Of a stretch of DNA of 64,000 nucleotides, positions 31,034-40,806 are shown one piece after another. Made by a program: the position numbers and the translations under genes. Within the stretch, counting starts at the first letter, position 1. Every line of letters starts with the position of its first letter. The notes under the pieces are model-generated. The model did not search any database and was not told the origin of the DNA. It saw nothing but the letters and a program-made list of their open reading frames with translations. The stretch lies in contig JAZQXL010000011.1 of NCBI GenBank assembly GCA_045632845.1, positions 1 through 64,000 on the forward strand. Direction: 5' to 3'. The stretch comes from RGIG4140 sp045632845. Lineage in GTDB: Bacteria; Pseudomonadota; Alphaproteobacteria; CAAHEQ01; UBA3637.

Positions 31034-32692
31034 TTATCCTTTCACAAACGCATCAATAAAAGGTTTTAAAACATTTTGTTCCTGCTTCGTTAAAAGAGGA
31101 AAAACTCTTTTTTCAACCTGTTGATGATATTCTTTTAACCAAATTTTTTCATCCTCTGTCAACAAAGCAAAATCCACTACCCTGTAATCAAACGGAATGA
31201 ATAATAAATCTTCAAAAACAAGATTTTCACCATCTATAACAGATAATAGCATATTTTCTAACCGAATGCCAAATTTTTCTTCATAAGAATAAAAAGCTGG
31301 CTCATTTGAAAATACCATATTGGGTAAAATACCTTTTTCATCTTTTCCATGAACAGCAGGAGGATATTCATGAACACCCAGCATCATACCGATACCATGC
31401 CCTGTTGAGTGATAAAAATCCACACCATCTTTTCTTAAATGAGAATGCGCAACTTCATCCATTGGCGCAGAAGAAGATCCAACCTTTATTGAGCTTTTTG
31501 AAACTGCGATATGTCCTTTTAGCACTTGTGTGTACCGTTTTTTCATCAACAACGATGGTTCAGAAACAACAATTGTTCGTGTCATATCGGTTGTCCCATT
31601 CAAATAGTGACCACCCGTGTCAACCAACAATAAAGGATTATCTTTAATCTCAAACGCTGTTTCTTTTGTTGCCAAATAATGTGCCAACGCCGCGTGAACA
31701 CCGCTTGCGGCAATGGTATCAAAACTATCTGCAAAATAAAGCGAGCTCTTTTTACGTAACGATTTTAATTTTTTATCACAATCGATTTCATTTATTTTTG
31801 ATTTATTCTTTTCAACATATACCAAAAATTTGCAAATTACAGAACTTTCAAACAAACAAGCTTCTTTGATATTTTTTATCTCAACTTCATTTTTTTGAGC
31901 TTTCATATCATCAATAAAATCTGGAATATTTTGAATATCTACCTTGTTTTTATGAAGCTCACTTACCAAACCAAAAGTTGCCTTTGTAAAATCAAGACCA
32001 ACCTTTAAGCCTTTTAAATTTATTTTTGAATTAAACTCTTTGACCTTTCCTTCAGCTGGCACAAACAATTGTTTATAAACAACAGGATAATCACTTTTTT
32101 TGACCGCCCTTTTATTTAAAAGCCAAGAAACATTTTCTGTTGATAAAACAAGAATACCATCTAAAGATAAATCTTTTATCTTTTTTTGAACAAGATCTAA
32201 TTTTTCTTTTGCTGAAACACCTGTATAGCATAAAGGATAATCAAATAATTCTTGCTTAAAAGGTTTATTTTTAAACCAAGCAGAAAGTGTTTTTTGATCC
32301 AAGGGAACAAGTGAAACAGAACTTTCTTTTAACAGTACATTCATTGCTTCATACCACATAAATGAATGTGCTTTCGGATCAAAAGCTATTTTCTTATCCC
32401 CCATATTTTCTTTTATCCAAGAAGACAAACGTGTATCTCTTGGTACTTCAAACACTTCAAAAGAAGATTGTCCTTTTGCTTGCTCTGTATATCTTGAATC
32501 AACGAACAAAATGCCTCTATCTTTTAAAACAAGAGCTACTCCCTCAGACCCAGAAAAACCCGTCACTTTTTTCAATCTATTTTTATATGGTGGATAATAC
32601 CCAGATAAAAAAGGATCACTTCTTGAAATGAGAACACCATCCAAGTTTTCTTTTGTTAAATATTGTTGAATTAAAAGAACTAAATCAGACAT
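31034..32692 (-). CDS. Xaa-Pro aminopeptidase (M24B family)
   Basis: This peptidase removes an N-terminal residue preceding proline. At 552 residues it has the three-domain layout of eukaryote-like APP1 enzymes: two creatinase-type N domains (residues 1-300), the pita-bread metallopeptidase domain and a short C-terminal domain. Metal ligands are seen as LLVDTGGHY and TTDMTRTIV (two Asp), STGHGIGMMLGVHEYP (His) and a final Glu in FGIRLENML. It is cytosolic. Two bases separate its start from the prmA stop region, so prmA-APP-smpB are likely one operon. Confidence 0.92.
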   Translation of the reverse strand: MSDLVLLIQQYLTKENLDGVLISRSDPFLSGYYPPYKNRLKKVTGFSGSEGVALVLKDRGILFVDSRYTEQAKGQSSFEVFEVPRDTRLSSWIKENMGDKKIAFDPKAHSFMWYEAMNVLLKESSVSLVPLDQKTLSAWFKNKPFKQELFDYPLCYTGVSAKEKLDLVQKKIKDLSLDGILVLSTENVSWLLNKRAVKKSDYPVVYKQLFVPAEGKVKEFNSKINLKGLKVGLDFTKATFGLVSELHKNKVDIQNIPDFIDDMKAQKNEVEIKNIKEACLFESSVICKFLVYVEKNKSKINEIDCDKKLKSLRKKSSLYFADSFDTIAASGVHAALAHYLATKETAFEIKDNPLLLVDTGGHYLNGTTDMTRTIVVSEPSLLMKKRYTQVLKGHIAVSKSSIKVGSSSAPMDEVAHSHLRKDGVDFYHSTGHGIGMMLGVHEYPPAVHGKDEKGILPNMVFSNEPAFYSYEEKFGIRLENMLLSVIDGENLVFEDLLFIPFDYRVVDFALLTEDEKIWLKEYHQQVEKRVFPLLTKQEQNVLKPFIDAFVKG

Positions 32693-32694
32693 TT

Positions 32695-33564
32695 TTATCC
32701 TTTTTTAAGAACAAGTGTACTCCAACCATTAATACGATAACGTTTTACAAATTCAAACCCAATATCCGTGTGGGCTTTTAAAACCCAACGTTCTTGTCTG
32801 TTCAAGAACCCTGAAAGAATGGCAATTCCACCTTCATTCAAATGATCTTTCAAATCAGCGGCCATATCCATCAATGGTCGAGCTAAAATATTGCATAAAA
32901 CTAAATCATACTTTTCCGACACACCTTTGTATCCGTCACTATGCCATACACGCATCAAATTAGACAATCCATTAATTTGAGCGTTTGAAGTTGCCACACG
33001 CACGGATTCAGGATCGATATCTACTGCATCAACCGGCTTGTTAAAAGTTTTGGCATACGCCATTGACAAAATACCAGAACCGCACCCAACATCAATAACT
33101 TTATTTGGTTCAAAATCAAGTTCATTAAGAGCTGTCAAACAGCCGTGAGTTGTTTGATGTTCACCCGTTCCAAAAGCTGTTGCCGCATCAATTTGAAGTG
33201 GGATCATCCCTTTTGGAGCTTCTTCTTCAACATGAGAACCATAGATATAATATTTACCAATTGAGAGTGGTTTAAAACTTTGATAACATTCTAACAACCA
33301 ATTTTTATTTTCCATTGCATTTATTTGAATTTTTGGCACCTCAATCCCTGCAATTGAAGAAGCTTGTTCAACCAATGTTTGAACAAGGTTTTCATCTGGC
33401 TTTCCTTCAAAAATAGCTTGCAATTCCCATTTGCCTTTATGCTCCCCTTTTTCAATCATAACAGTCAAAACAGCAGCAGCAACCTCTGACAACATATCTT
33501 CAAAAACAGGAACATTTTCTGGATTTAACAAAATTTTAAAATCATAATTCAAAATATCAGTCAT
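32695..33564 (-). CDS. prmA: Ribosomal protein L11 methyltransferase
   Basis: PrmA trimethylates ribosomal protein L11. The N-terminal substrate-recognition domain (1-115) is followed by a SAM-binding Rossmann domain with VIDVGCGSGILSMAYAK (motif I), VDAVDIDPESV (II) and the PrmA-specific CNILARPLMD (motif IV, N-I-L-A). The 289-residue length is typical. First gene of the operon with the aminopeptidase and smpB. Confidence 0.94.
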   Translation of the reverse strand: MTDILNYDFKILLNPENVPVFEDMLSEVAAAVLTVMIEKGEHKGKWELQAIFEGKPDENLVQTLVEQASSIAGIEVPKIQINAMENKNWLLECYQSFKPLSIGKYYIYGSHVEEEAPKGMIPLQIDAATAFGTGEHQTTHGCLTALNELDFEPNKVIDVGCGSGILSMAYAKTFNKPVDAVDIDPESVRVATSNAQINGLSNLMRVWHSDGYKGVSEKYDLVLCNILARPLMDMAADLKDHLNEGGIAILSGFLNRQERWVLKAHTDIGFEFVKRYRINGWSTLVLKKG

Positions 33565-33719
33565 TTATATCCTTTCAGTTAACAAAGAAAATACGCCTTT
33601 TTTCACAAAAAATCAAGGGAATAATCTATTTAAGAAATCTTATATAAAAAAAGGCAACTTATCCTTGCTTTATATATTTTTTTATGATACTTTTTTGAAT
33701 AAAATTAAGGTAAATAAAA

Positions 33720-35000
33720 ATGAAAAAAAATGAGCAACTTCATCGCTCACTAGATTATGTTTTTCGAGGCGGTGTTGCAACATCTGCCATGGACTCTTTG
33801 GCCGTTGGAAGCACATTAATTGCCTATGCTTTGTTATTAGGTGCCGGCAATGTTGCCATTGGTATCTTAGGAGCCATTCCATTCATTGGGAATATGATTC
33901 ATCTTTTTGCTTCCTATCTTATTGAAAAGGGTGTATCAGCAAAAAAAATTGCTCTTATTTCTTCTTTTGCGGCACGCCCATTTTATCTTATTGCAGCATT
34001 GCTTTGTTTTTTTCCTAACGCTCCTTGGGCAGTGCCCGTTTTGATTATTTCACTTTTATTTTCGTATTTAATCGGGTCTATGTGTGGCGGGGCTTGGATG
34101 CCTTGGATGAAAGCTTTAATACCAGCCAAGTTAATGGGGAAATTTTTTTCTCATCGTTTTAAATGGATGATGATTGCTAAAATTGCTTGCTTTATTTTTG
34201 CATTTGCTTTGGTCAAAATCGCTACGCCTTATAAAAATGGGGAACTCTATTCTTACGCCTTTTTAATCTTCCTTGCTTTTTTAATCAGCCTATATGGCGC
34301 ATACACCTTCATTCATGTTGAAGATAAAAAAATTGAAACAAAACCGGATATGTCTTTTATCAAAAAGGTTGCACACACATTTAAAAACAAGCCTTTTGCA
34401 AAATTATTAACAGCTTTGAGTGTATTAAATTTTTCAACAAGTTTTATCACACCATTTTTAACTGTTTTTATGCTCAAAAATTTAAATGTTCCAATGTCAA
34501 CAATTATTGCTCTGACACTTTTGCAATGGTTTGTTTATACTTTTGTTGTTAAAAAATGGGGCAAAATGTCCGACAAAAAGGGGCCTGAAAAAATATTAAT
34601 TGCCTCTATTCCTATCTTTATTTTCTGTACACTTGTGTTTTTAGGATTAAACATCTTCCCTGTTCAAGGAATTCTTTTGCTTGGCATTTTAATTTTTGTG
34701 AATATTTTATTAGGCATTTCAACAGCTGCACTTGCCCTTGGCATTAACAATACAAGCCTTCTTTATATGCCAAAAGATATGTCTTCTGTTTATCTATCAG
34801 TCAATTCTGTGTTCAAATCGTTTGCTGCAGCTCTTGGTTCTATTATTGCTGGATACGCCCTTCAAGAGTTTGCCGCTTTAGCTGATATCTTATCAATAAA
34901 CAATCAAGAACTATTTCAATGGAATATGTTCTATTTAACAACAATTATCCTTTGCCTTTTATCGATTTATTTGCTAAAAAAGATAAGAAAATGCGTCTAA
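33720..35000 (+). CDS. Major facilitator superfamily transporter
   Basis: Twelve predicted membrane helices in two sets of six, with a central charged loop (VEDKKIETKPDMSF) near residue 210, the MFS layout. The loop 2-3 signature is weak. Substrate unknown; the next gene encodes a CMP-sugar synthetase-like enzyme 15 bases downstream, so sugar or nucleotide-sugar precursor transport is one possibility. Members with similar sequence are often annotated only as MFS. The ATG at 33720 follows TAAGGTAAATAAAA. Confidence 0.82.
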   Translation: MKKNEQLHRSLDYVFRGGVATSAMDSLAVGSTLIAYALLLGAGNVAIGILGAIPFIGNMIHLFASYLIEKGVSAKKIALISSFAARPFYLIAALLCFFPNAPWAVPVLIISLLFSYLIGSMCGGAWMPWMKALIPAKLMGKFFSHRFKWMMIAKIACFIFAFALVKIATPYKNGELYSYAFLIFLAFLISLYGAYTFIHVEDKKIETKPDMSFIKKVAHTFKNKPFAKLLTALSVLNFSTSFITPFLTVFMLKNLNVPMSTIIALTLLQWFVYTFVVKKWGKMSDKKGPEKILIASIPIFIFCTLVFLGLNIFPVQGILLLGILIFVNILLGISTAALALGINNTSLLYMPKDMSSVYLSVNSVFKSFAAALGSIIAGYALQEFAALADILSINNQELFQWNMFYLTTIILCLLSIYLLKKIRKCV

Positions 35001-35015
35001 CACTAAGGAGTAACT

Positions 35016-35705
35016 ATGTATAATGGAAAAACTATTTTAGCGCTTATCACTGCACGTGCTGGCTCAAAAGGAATTATTGATAAAAATCTTTATCCTATTA
35101 ATAAAAAACCACTCGTAAACTACACAATTGAAGCTGCCAAAAAATCCAAATATTTGGATGCGATTTATTGCACAACTGATGGTGAAAAAATCAAAAACGC
35201 CTGTTTAGAAGCTGACATTGGCGTTATAGACAGACCTGAAGAATTAGCCAGCGACACATCAAAATCCATTGACTGTATCGTTCACGCAATTAAAGAACTT
35301 AAAAAACAAGGAAAAAAATTTGATTACGTTCTTCAACTTCAACCAACCTGCCCTTTAAGACAATCCTTTCACATTGATGGCATCATTCAAGAATGCATTG
35401 ATAAAGGGTTAGATCAAATGCTCTCAGTTCATCAAGTGGAATACAACCCTATCTTGGTTCGCTTTGATAACAAGGGAAAGCTTACAAATATTTTAAACCA
35501 ACAATCAACAGTTCGAAGACAAGACATGCCCAAAACCGTTTATGTCAACGGCATGCTTTATTTAAGCAAATCAGATTTGTTAACGCTTGAAACAAGTTTG
35601 AACGATATTCCAAATGGTTATGAAGTAGATCCACATTTTGCACTCGACATCAACGACATGCACGACATTGAGTTAGCTGAAATAATGCTAAACCGAATGG
35701 ATTAA
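35016..35705 (+). CDS. Acylneuraminate cytidylyltransferase-like enzyme (CMP-sugar synthetase)
   Basis: This family activates sialic acid or related nonulosonates (NeuA, PseF, LegF) with CTP. The N-terminal ITARAGSKGI followed by KNLYPINKKPLV is the CTP-binding signature (A-R-x-G-S-K-x-x-x-x-K-N), and LQLQPTCPLR and a final DPHFALDIND complete the family pattern. Length 229 is typical. No nonulosonate synthase genes are nearby, so whether it makes CMP-pseudaminic, legionaminic or another sugar is undecided. Flagellar genes later in the window would fit flagellin glycosylation, but this is inference. AAGGAG precedes the ATG. Confidence 0.85.
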   Translation: MYNGKTILALITARAGSKGIIDKNLYPINKKPLVNYTIEAAKKSKYLDAIYCTTDGEKIKNACLEADIGVIDRPEELASDTSKSIDCIVHAIKELKKQGKKFDYVLQLQPTCPLRQSFHIDGIIQECIDKGLDQMLSVHQVEYNPILVRFDNKGKLTNILNQQSTVRRQDMPKTVYVNGMLYLSKSDLLTLETSLNDIPNGYEVDPHFALDINDMHDIELAEIMLNRMD

Positions 35706-35766
35706 CCTCTTTACATTTTATTTTTTTTGTATTTTAATAATCCTGTTAAAACTGAAAGGACAAACA

Positions 35767-36312
35767 ATGAAAAAATGGCTACTTTCACTTATTACAGGAT
35801 TATTTATTACATCAAGCGTAGGAGCTCAAACAATGGATAAAGAAAATACACTTTACTTAGACACTGAAAATGGTCGCGTAACAATTGAATTATACCCTGA
35901 TGTTGCACCAAATCACGTTGCTAGAATCAAAGAGTTAACACGTGAAGGATTTTATAATGGTGTAAAATTCCACCGTGTTATCCCTGGATTTATGGCTCAA
36001 ACAGGTGATCCAACTGGTACAGGAATGGGCGGTTCAGGCAAAAAACTTAAAGCTGAATTTAACAAAAAACACCATGGTCGTGGAACTGTTTCTATGGCAA
36101 GAGCAATGGATCCAAACAGTGCGGATAGCCAATTTTTCATCTGCTTTGATGTCGCTGGTTTCTTAGATGGTCAATACACTGTTTTTGGTCAAGTAACAAG
36201 TGGCATGGAATTTGTTGATATGATCAAAGCTGGTACTTCAGCAAACAATGGTAAGGTATCAAACCCTGATATCATTGTTAAAATGCAAGTTGCAGCTGAC
36301 GCTGATAAATAA
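35767..36312 (+). CDS. Periplasmic cyclophilin peptidyl-prolyl isomerase
   Basis: The signal peptide (MKKWLLSLITGLFITSSVGA) is followed by a cyclophilin domain with VKFHRVIPGFMAQTGDPTGTG, containing the catalytic Arg and Phe-Met-x-Gln residues, and NSADSQFFICF and GQYTVFGQV. It catalyses prolyl cis-trans isomerisation in the periplasm, similar to PpiA. At 181 residues it is standard. AAAGGA precedes the ATG at 35767. A terminator follows. Confidence 0.93.
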   Translation: MKKWLLSLITGLFITSSVGAQTMDKENTLYLDTENGRVTIELYPDVAPNHVARIKELTREGFYNGVKFHRVIPGFMAQTGDPTGTGMGGSGKKLKAEFNKKHHGRGTVSMARAMDPNSADSQFFICFDVAGFLDGQYTVFGQVTSGMEFVDMIKAGTSANNGKVSNPDIIVKMQVAADADK

Positions 36313-36328
36313 TTTTTATCAAATCTAA

Positions 36329-36362
36329 AGAAAGAAGCGTTACACACATAACGCTTCTTTTA
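36329..36362 (+). terminator. Terminator after the cyclophilin gene
   Basis: AAGAAGCGTT pairs with AACGCTTCTT (loop ACACACAT), then a T-rich tract. Confidence 0.88.
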
Positions 36363-36372
36363 TTTTATACTC

Positions 36373-36410
36373 AAAAAAAAGAGAGTGAGTTTTCACTCTC
36401 TTTTTTTTAT
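36373..36410. terminator. Bidirectional terminator, serves gyrA
   Basis: AAAAGAGAGTGA pairs with TCACTCTCTTTT with A run on one side and T run on the other, between convergent ppi and gyrA. Confidence 0.88.
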
Positions 36411-36419
36411 TATCCACGG

Positions 36420-39236
36420 TTATTCAACCGTATCTTCTTGAGTTGTATCCTCATCAGATTCCTCAGATACTGTTTCTTCCGAAACTGTTGCATCCAAAGA
36501 TTGTGTTTCGGTTGTTTCAGTTTCATCTGAAACCTCAGGGACATCATCATCCACATCTGTGATACAAGTTGCAGAAACAACTTTTTCTTCTTTATCAAGT
36601 CTAAAGAGAATAACACCCATTGTGCTGCGCCCTGCAATTTTGATGTCACTGACACGCATACGGATGAGTTTACCTCCATCTGTAACCATCATCAAGTGAG
36701 CATCATCTGGAACAGGCATTGTTGCAACAACGTCTGCTTTTCTGCGTTCATCCATCTTGATATTTGTCACACCTGAAGTACCACGTGCAGTAATACGATA
36801 TTCATAAGCACTGGTCCGTTTACCAAAACCTTTGTCAGTAATTGTCAAAATAAATTCTTCTTCAGAAGCCATTTTTTCAAATTCTTCAGCTGACAAAACA
36901 GTATTTGTTGTTGATGTTTCAACGTCTGTTGTTTCACCTTCTTCAACTTCACCCAAGGCTCTGCGACGTGCAGCAGCTTCTTTCAAATATGCATCACGTT
37001 TGTCAATATCAGCTTTAGCGTGTTTAACAATGGACATTGAAATCACACTTTCACCTTCTGGCAATTTCATACCACGAACACCTGTTGATGCACGAGATTC
37101 AAAAATACGAACATCTGAAACAGGGAAACGAACACATTTACCACCAGCTGCAGCCAACAAAACGTCATCTGTATCATTACAAATTTGAACACCGATGAGC
37201 TTATCGCCTTCGTCCAACTTCATTGCAATCTTACCATTTGATTGAACATTGTAGAAATCTGTCAAACGGTTACGACGAACACCACCCGAAGCTGTTGCAA
37301 ACATGACTGTTTGTTCACCACATTCTTCTTGTTTTTCTGGCAATGTTAAAATTGTTGAAATTGTTTCACCTTGTTGTAATGGCAAGAGGTTAATCAATGC
37401 TTTACCCAATGATTGTGGTGACCCTTCTGGCAAGCGATATGTTTTGATTTTGTAAACAATGCCTCTGCTTGAGAAGAACAACAATGGACTGTGCGTGCAA
37501 GCAACAAAAAGTTGAGAAACTTGGTCTTCATCTCTTGTTGACATGCCTGAACGGCCTTTACCGCCTCTGTTTTGAGCACGATACGTTGAAAGAGGAACAC
37601 GTTTAATATACCCATTGTTTGAAACAGTAACAACCATTGTTTCTCTTGGAATCAAATCTTCCATATCTTGTTCAAATTCAGCATTTTCAATTGTTGTTAA
37701 GCGTTCACTTGAAACTTGAGCTTTCACAATTTCTAATTCTTCTTTGATAATTGCATAGATTTTTTCACGAGAAGCAAGTGTTGATAAATACCCTTTAATA
37801 AGAGCTGCCAATTCACCAACTTCACCATGAATTTTATCTCTTTCCAAACCTGTCAAACGGTTCAACTTCAAGTCCAAAATTGCTTTAGCTTGAGCTTCTG
37901 AAAGCATATAATGCCCATCAACAACCTTGCGATCAGGTTCATCAATCAATTGAATGAGTGTTTCAACATCAGCAGCATCCCAACGTGTTTCCATCAAACG
38001 CATTTTTGCAACTTGTGGATCTGGAGCACTCTTAATCATTTCAATAACAGCATCTAAGTTTGCAACAGCAATGGCCAAACCAACTAATACGTGAGCTCTA
38101 TCACGTGCCTTATTAAGTTCATAAACAGTACGACGACGAACAACTTCTTCTCTAAAAGCAATAAATGCTTCCAAAATTTGTTTTAAGTTCATCAATTCTG
38201 GACGACCATTGTTAAGTGCCAACATATTCATGCTGAAACTGGTTTGCAATGAAGTGTATTTGTACAATTGGTTCAAAACAACGTCAGGATGAGCATCTTT
38301 TTTAAGCTCAATCACAACACGAACACCTTGACGATCTGATTCATCTCTCAAATCAGAAATACCTTCAATAACTTTATCTTTAACAAGCTGAGCAATACGA
38401 ATAATCATTTCAGCCTTGTTCACTTGATAAGGAACTTCAGTAACAACAATTGCCATACGATCTTTTTTGATTTCTTCAATTGTTGTGCGACCACGCATGA
38501 TCACAGAACCACGACCTGTTTGATAAGCCGAACGTGCACCACCACGACCTAAGATCAAAGCCCCTGTTGGGAAATCTGGCCCAGGGACATAATCCATCAA
38601 CTCTTCAATTGTAATTTCCGGATTTTCAATCATTGCTATACAAGCAGAAATGACTTCACCTGGATTATGTGGTGGAATGTTTGTTGCCATACCAACAGCA
38701 ATACCTCCTGAACCATTCACCAACAAGTTTGGAAATCTTGCTGGCAAAACTTCAGGTTCTTGACAAGTTTCATCATAGTTTGGTCTAAAATCAACTGTAT
38801 CTCTATCAATATCTTCCAACAAGCAATGAGCGGTTTGAGACAATCTTGCTTCTGTATAACGCATAGCAGCTGCTTTATCACCATCCATAGATCCAAAGTT
38901 CCCTTGTGAACCAACAAGTGGGACACGCATAGAGAATGTTTGAGCCATACGAACCATTGCTTCATAAATTGAGCTATCACCATGAGGGTGATATTTACCC
39001 ATAACGTCACCGACGATACGGGCAGATTTTCTAAATGGCTTATTATAATCATATCCATTTTCATGCATTGAAAACAAAATACGACGGTGAACAGGCTTTA
39101 ACCCATCTCGAACATCTGGCAATGCACGAGAGACGATAACGCTCATTGCATAATCCAAATAGGATTTGCGCATTTCCTCTTCAATGGGTGCAGCAACCGT
39201 ATCAACGGCAGTTGAACTTATTGATATATCAGTCAT
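36420..39236 (-). CDS. gyrA: DNA gyrase subunit A
   Basis: The breakage-reunion domain begins SYLDYAMSVIVSRALPD; the catalytic tyrosine is in MRYTEARLS near residue 124, preceded by the quinolone-region GDSSIYEAMVRM. Ser and a Glu-equivalent (here GDSSIYE) are wild-type-like at that site. The GyrA box appears as QNRGGKG near residue 560, with Asn where QRRGGKG has Arg. The C-terminal pinwheel has an inserted acidic segment (near 765-790) and ends in a 45-residue tail rich in Asp, Glu, Ser and Thr. Total 938 residues. Gyrase introduces negative supercoils with GyrB, not encoded here. Confidence 0.97.
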   Translation of the reverse strand: MTDISISSTAVDTVAAPIEEEMRKSYLDYAMSVIVSRALPDVRDGLKPVHRRILFSMHENGYDYNKPFRKSARIVGDVMGKYHPHGDSSIYEAMVRMAQTFSMRVPLVGSQGNFGSMDGDKAAAMRYTEARLSQTAHCLLEDIDRDTVDFRPNYDETCQEPEVLPARFPNLLVNGSGGIAVGMATNIPPHNPGEVISACIAMIENPEITIEELMDYVPGPDFPTGALILGRGGARSAYQTGRGSVIMRGRTTIEEIKKDRMAIVVTEVPYQVNKAEMIIRIAQLVKDKVIEGISDLRDESDRQGVRVVIELKKDAHPDVVLNQLYKYTSLQTSFSMNMLALNNGRPELMNLKQILEAFIAFREEVVRRRTVYELNKARDRAHVLVGLAIAVANLDAVIEMIKSAPDPQVAKMRLMETRWDAADVETLIQLIDEPDRKVVDGHYMLSEAQAKAILDLKLNRLTGLERDKIHGEVGELAALIKGYLSTLASREKIYAIIKEELEIVKAQVSSERLTTIENAEFEQDMEDLIPRETMVVTVSNNGYIKRVPLSTYRAQNRGGKGRSGMSTRDEDQVSQLFVACTHSPLLFFSSRGIVYKIKTYRLPEGSPQSLGKALINLLPLQQGETISTILTLPEKQEECGEQTVMFATASGGVRRNRLTDFYNVQSNGKIAMKLDEGDKLIGVQICNDTDDVLLAAAGGKCVRFPVSDVRIFESRASTGVRGMKLPEGESVISMSIVKHAKADIDKRDAYLKEAAARRRALGEVEEGETTDVETSTTNTVLSAEEFEKMASEEEFILTITDKGFGKRTSAYEYRITARGTSGVTNIKMDERRKADVVATMPVPDDAHLMMVTDGGKLIRMRVSDIKIAGRSTMGVILFRLDKEEKVVSATCITDVDDDVPEVSDETETTETQSLDATVSEETVSEESDEDTTQEDTVE

Positions 39237-39280
39237 TTTTTCTACTTTCGTACGATTAATTTTTTATCTTTTATAAACAA

Positions 39281-39742
39281 TTAAAATGGAATTTCATCAT
39301 CAAATGAATCTGCGCCACCTGAAAGAGATGTTGCATCCCAACCAGAAGATGAAGCACCTGCATCTGAAGACAATGAAGATGAGGCACCATCTACACGACC
39401 ATCTAACACAACAAGTTCACCTCTAAATGCGCCCAAAACAACTTCTGTTGTGTATCTGTCTTGACCACTTTGATCTGTAAATTTACGTGTTTGCAAAGCA
39501 CCTTCAACATAAACTTTTGAACCTTTTTTCAAATAACGTTCTGAAAAATCTGCTAAATTAGCATTAAAAATAACAACTCTGTGCCACTCTGTTCTTTCTT
39601 GTCTTTCACCAGATTTATCTTTCCAAGTTTCACTTGTTGCAACTGACAAGTGTGCAATTTTTTGCCCTGTTGCAGTGTGTCTAATTTCTGGATCACGTCC
39701 AAGATTTCCAACTAATGTGACTTTGTTAATGCTACCAGCCAT
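39281..39742 (-). CDS. ssb: Single-stranded DNA-binding protein
   Basis: The OB fold starts SINKVTLVGNLGRDPEIR, with the ETWKDKSGE and EWHRVVIF blocks; after residue 110 a Ser/Gly/Asp-rich linker leads to the acidic tip DDEIPF that docks replication and repair partners. Length 153 is typical. It lies directly upstream of gyrA in the same direction. Confidence 0.97.
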   Translation of the reverse strand: MAGSINKVTLVGNLGRDPEIRHTATGQKIAHLSVATSETWKDKSGERQERTEWHRVVIFNANLADFSERYLKKGSKVYVEGALQTRKFTDQSGQDRYTTEVVLGAFRGELVVLDGRVDGASSSLSSDAGASSSGWDATSLSGGADSFDDEIPF

Positions 39743-39885
39743 CTTAAATTTCCTTTCTTTCTAACATTTAAAAATCTCGTATTTTTCTTCACAAAAACGA
39801 TCACATTTACTTTAACTTTTTTTTCAAAAAAAGAAAAGCATTTTTTCACTTTATTTCAAAAAAAATCGCTATTTTTTGGGCTTTT

Positions 39886-40806
39886 TTATAAATCTTTTGG
39901 CAAATAACTTAAATCAGTTGCCAAAACTTTTTTTGCAACCTTATGTCCCATCAAAACGGCTTGTTCAATATCTTTATTTTTCAACCATTCATACAAAAAG
40001 CCAGCAGCAAATGCATCCCCTGCTCCATTTGTGTTAATAATCTTTCGAACAGGTTTATTTTTAAAGAATAAAGTCTCATTTTTTGTTAAAATTTCAACAC
40101 CATCTTTACCACATGTTTTTACACAAGTTGTATTTTCGAGCATTTGAGCATTAATATCAAGTGCTGCGAACTCATATTCATTCCCAAATAAAACATCTAT
40201 TTTGGGTAAAAGCTCTAATATGACTTTTCTTTTATTTTCAACACAGTGAACATCTGACAAGGTAAAATAAACCTTTGTACCAAATGTGTAAGCACGATTA
40301 ATCAATTCAACGACCAAATCCTCTCTGCGATTAAGCATATATCCTTCTGTCAAAATTGATTTCGTCTTTTTTAAATACTCATCTTTAATTTCAGTGGTTG
40401 TTAATAAATTAGCCGCACACGCATGAGCACATTGAGTCCTATCTTTATCCGCATGTACCATCACAACACTACAACCTGTTCGATCTGCATCCGTTCGAAT
40501 AAGATGAGATTGAACAGCATAATCAGACAGGCTTTTTTCAAAAAAATCGCCCTCATCATCCATACCACATTTACCAACAAACCCTGTTTTAGCCCCCAAA
40601 AGAGCCATATCTCGAATAGTATTAGCAGCAGATCCACCAGCATAGTATGCTAAATAAGGCTTACTTCGCAAATAAGAATGCTCCTCAGGTGTTGCAATAA
40701 AAAAAAGACCCTTAACTGGCAAAATTTTTTGCATCACCTCATCTTGATCATCAAATGAGATAATTTTATCGACAATTGCATCCCCGACTGCAAGAATATC
40801 TAACAT
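39886..40806 (-). CDS. PfkB-family sugar/nucleoside kinase
   Basis: The N-terminus VGDAIVDKI and the AGGSAANTIRDMALLGA block (GG-x-x-N substrate site) are PfkB hallmarks; the anion hole and catalytic Asp lie in NTNGAGDAFAAGFLYEW near residue 255. The sequence resembles bacterial adenosine-kinase-like members. It overlaps the upstream HAD gene by 41 bases, so translation is probably coupled, and with the phosphoribosyltransferase next to it the three genes suggest nucleoside or base salvage. GGGAGG lies six bases before the ATG. Confidence 0.88.
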   Translation of the reverse strand: MLDILAVGDAIVDKIISFDDQDEVMQKILPVKGLFFIATPEEHSYLRSKPYLAYYAGGSAANTIRDMALLGAKTGFVGKCGMDDEGDFFEKSLSDYAVQSHLIRTDADRTGCSVVMVHADKDRTQCAHACAANLLTTTEIKDEYLKKTKSILTEGYMLNRREDLVVELINRAYTFGTKVYFTLSDVHCVENKRKVILELLPKIDVLFGNEYEFAALDINAQMLENTTCVKTCGKDGVEILTKNETLFFKNKPVRKIINTNGAGDAFAAGFLYEWLKNKDIEQAVLMGHKVAKKVLATDLSYLPKDL

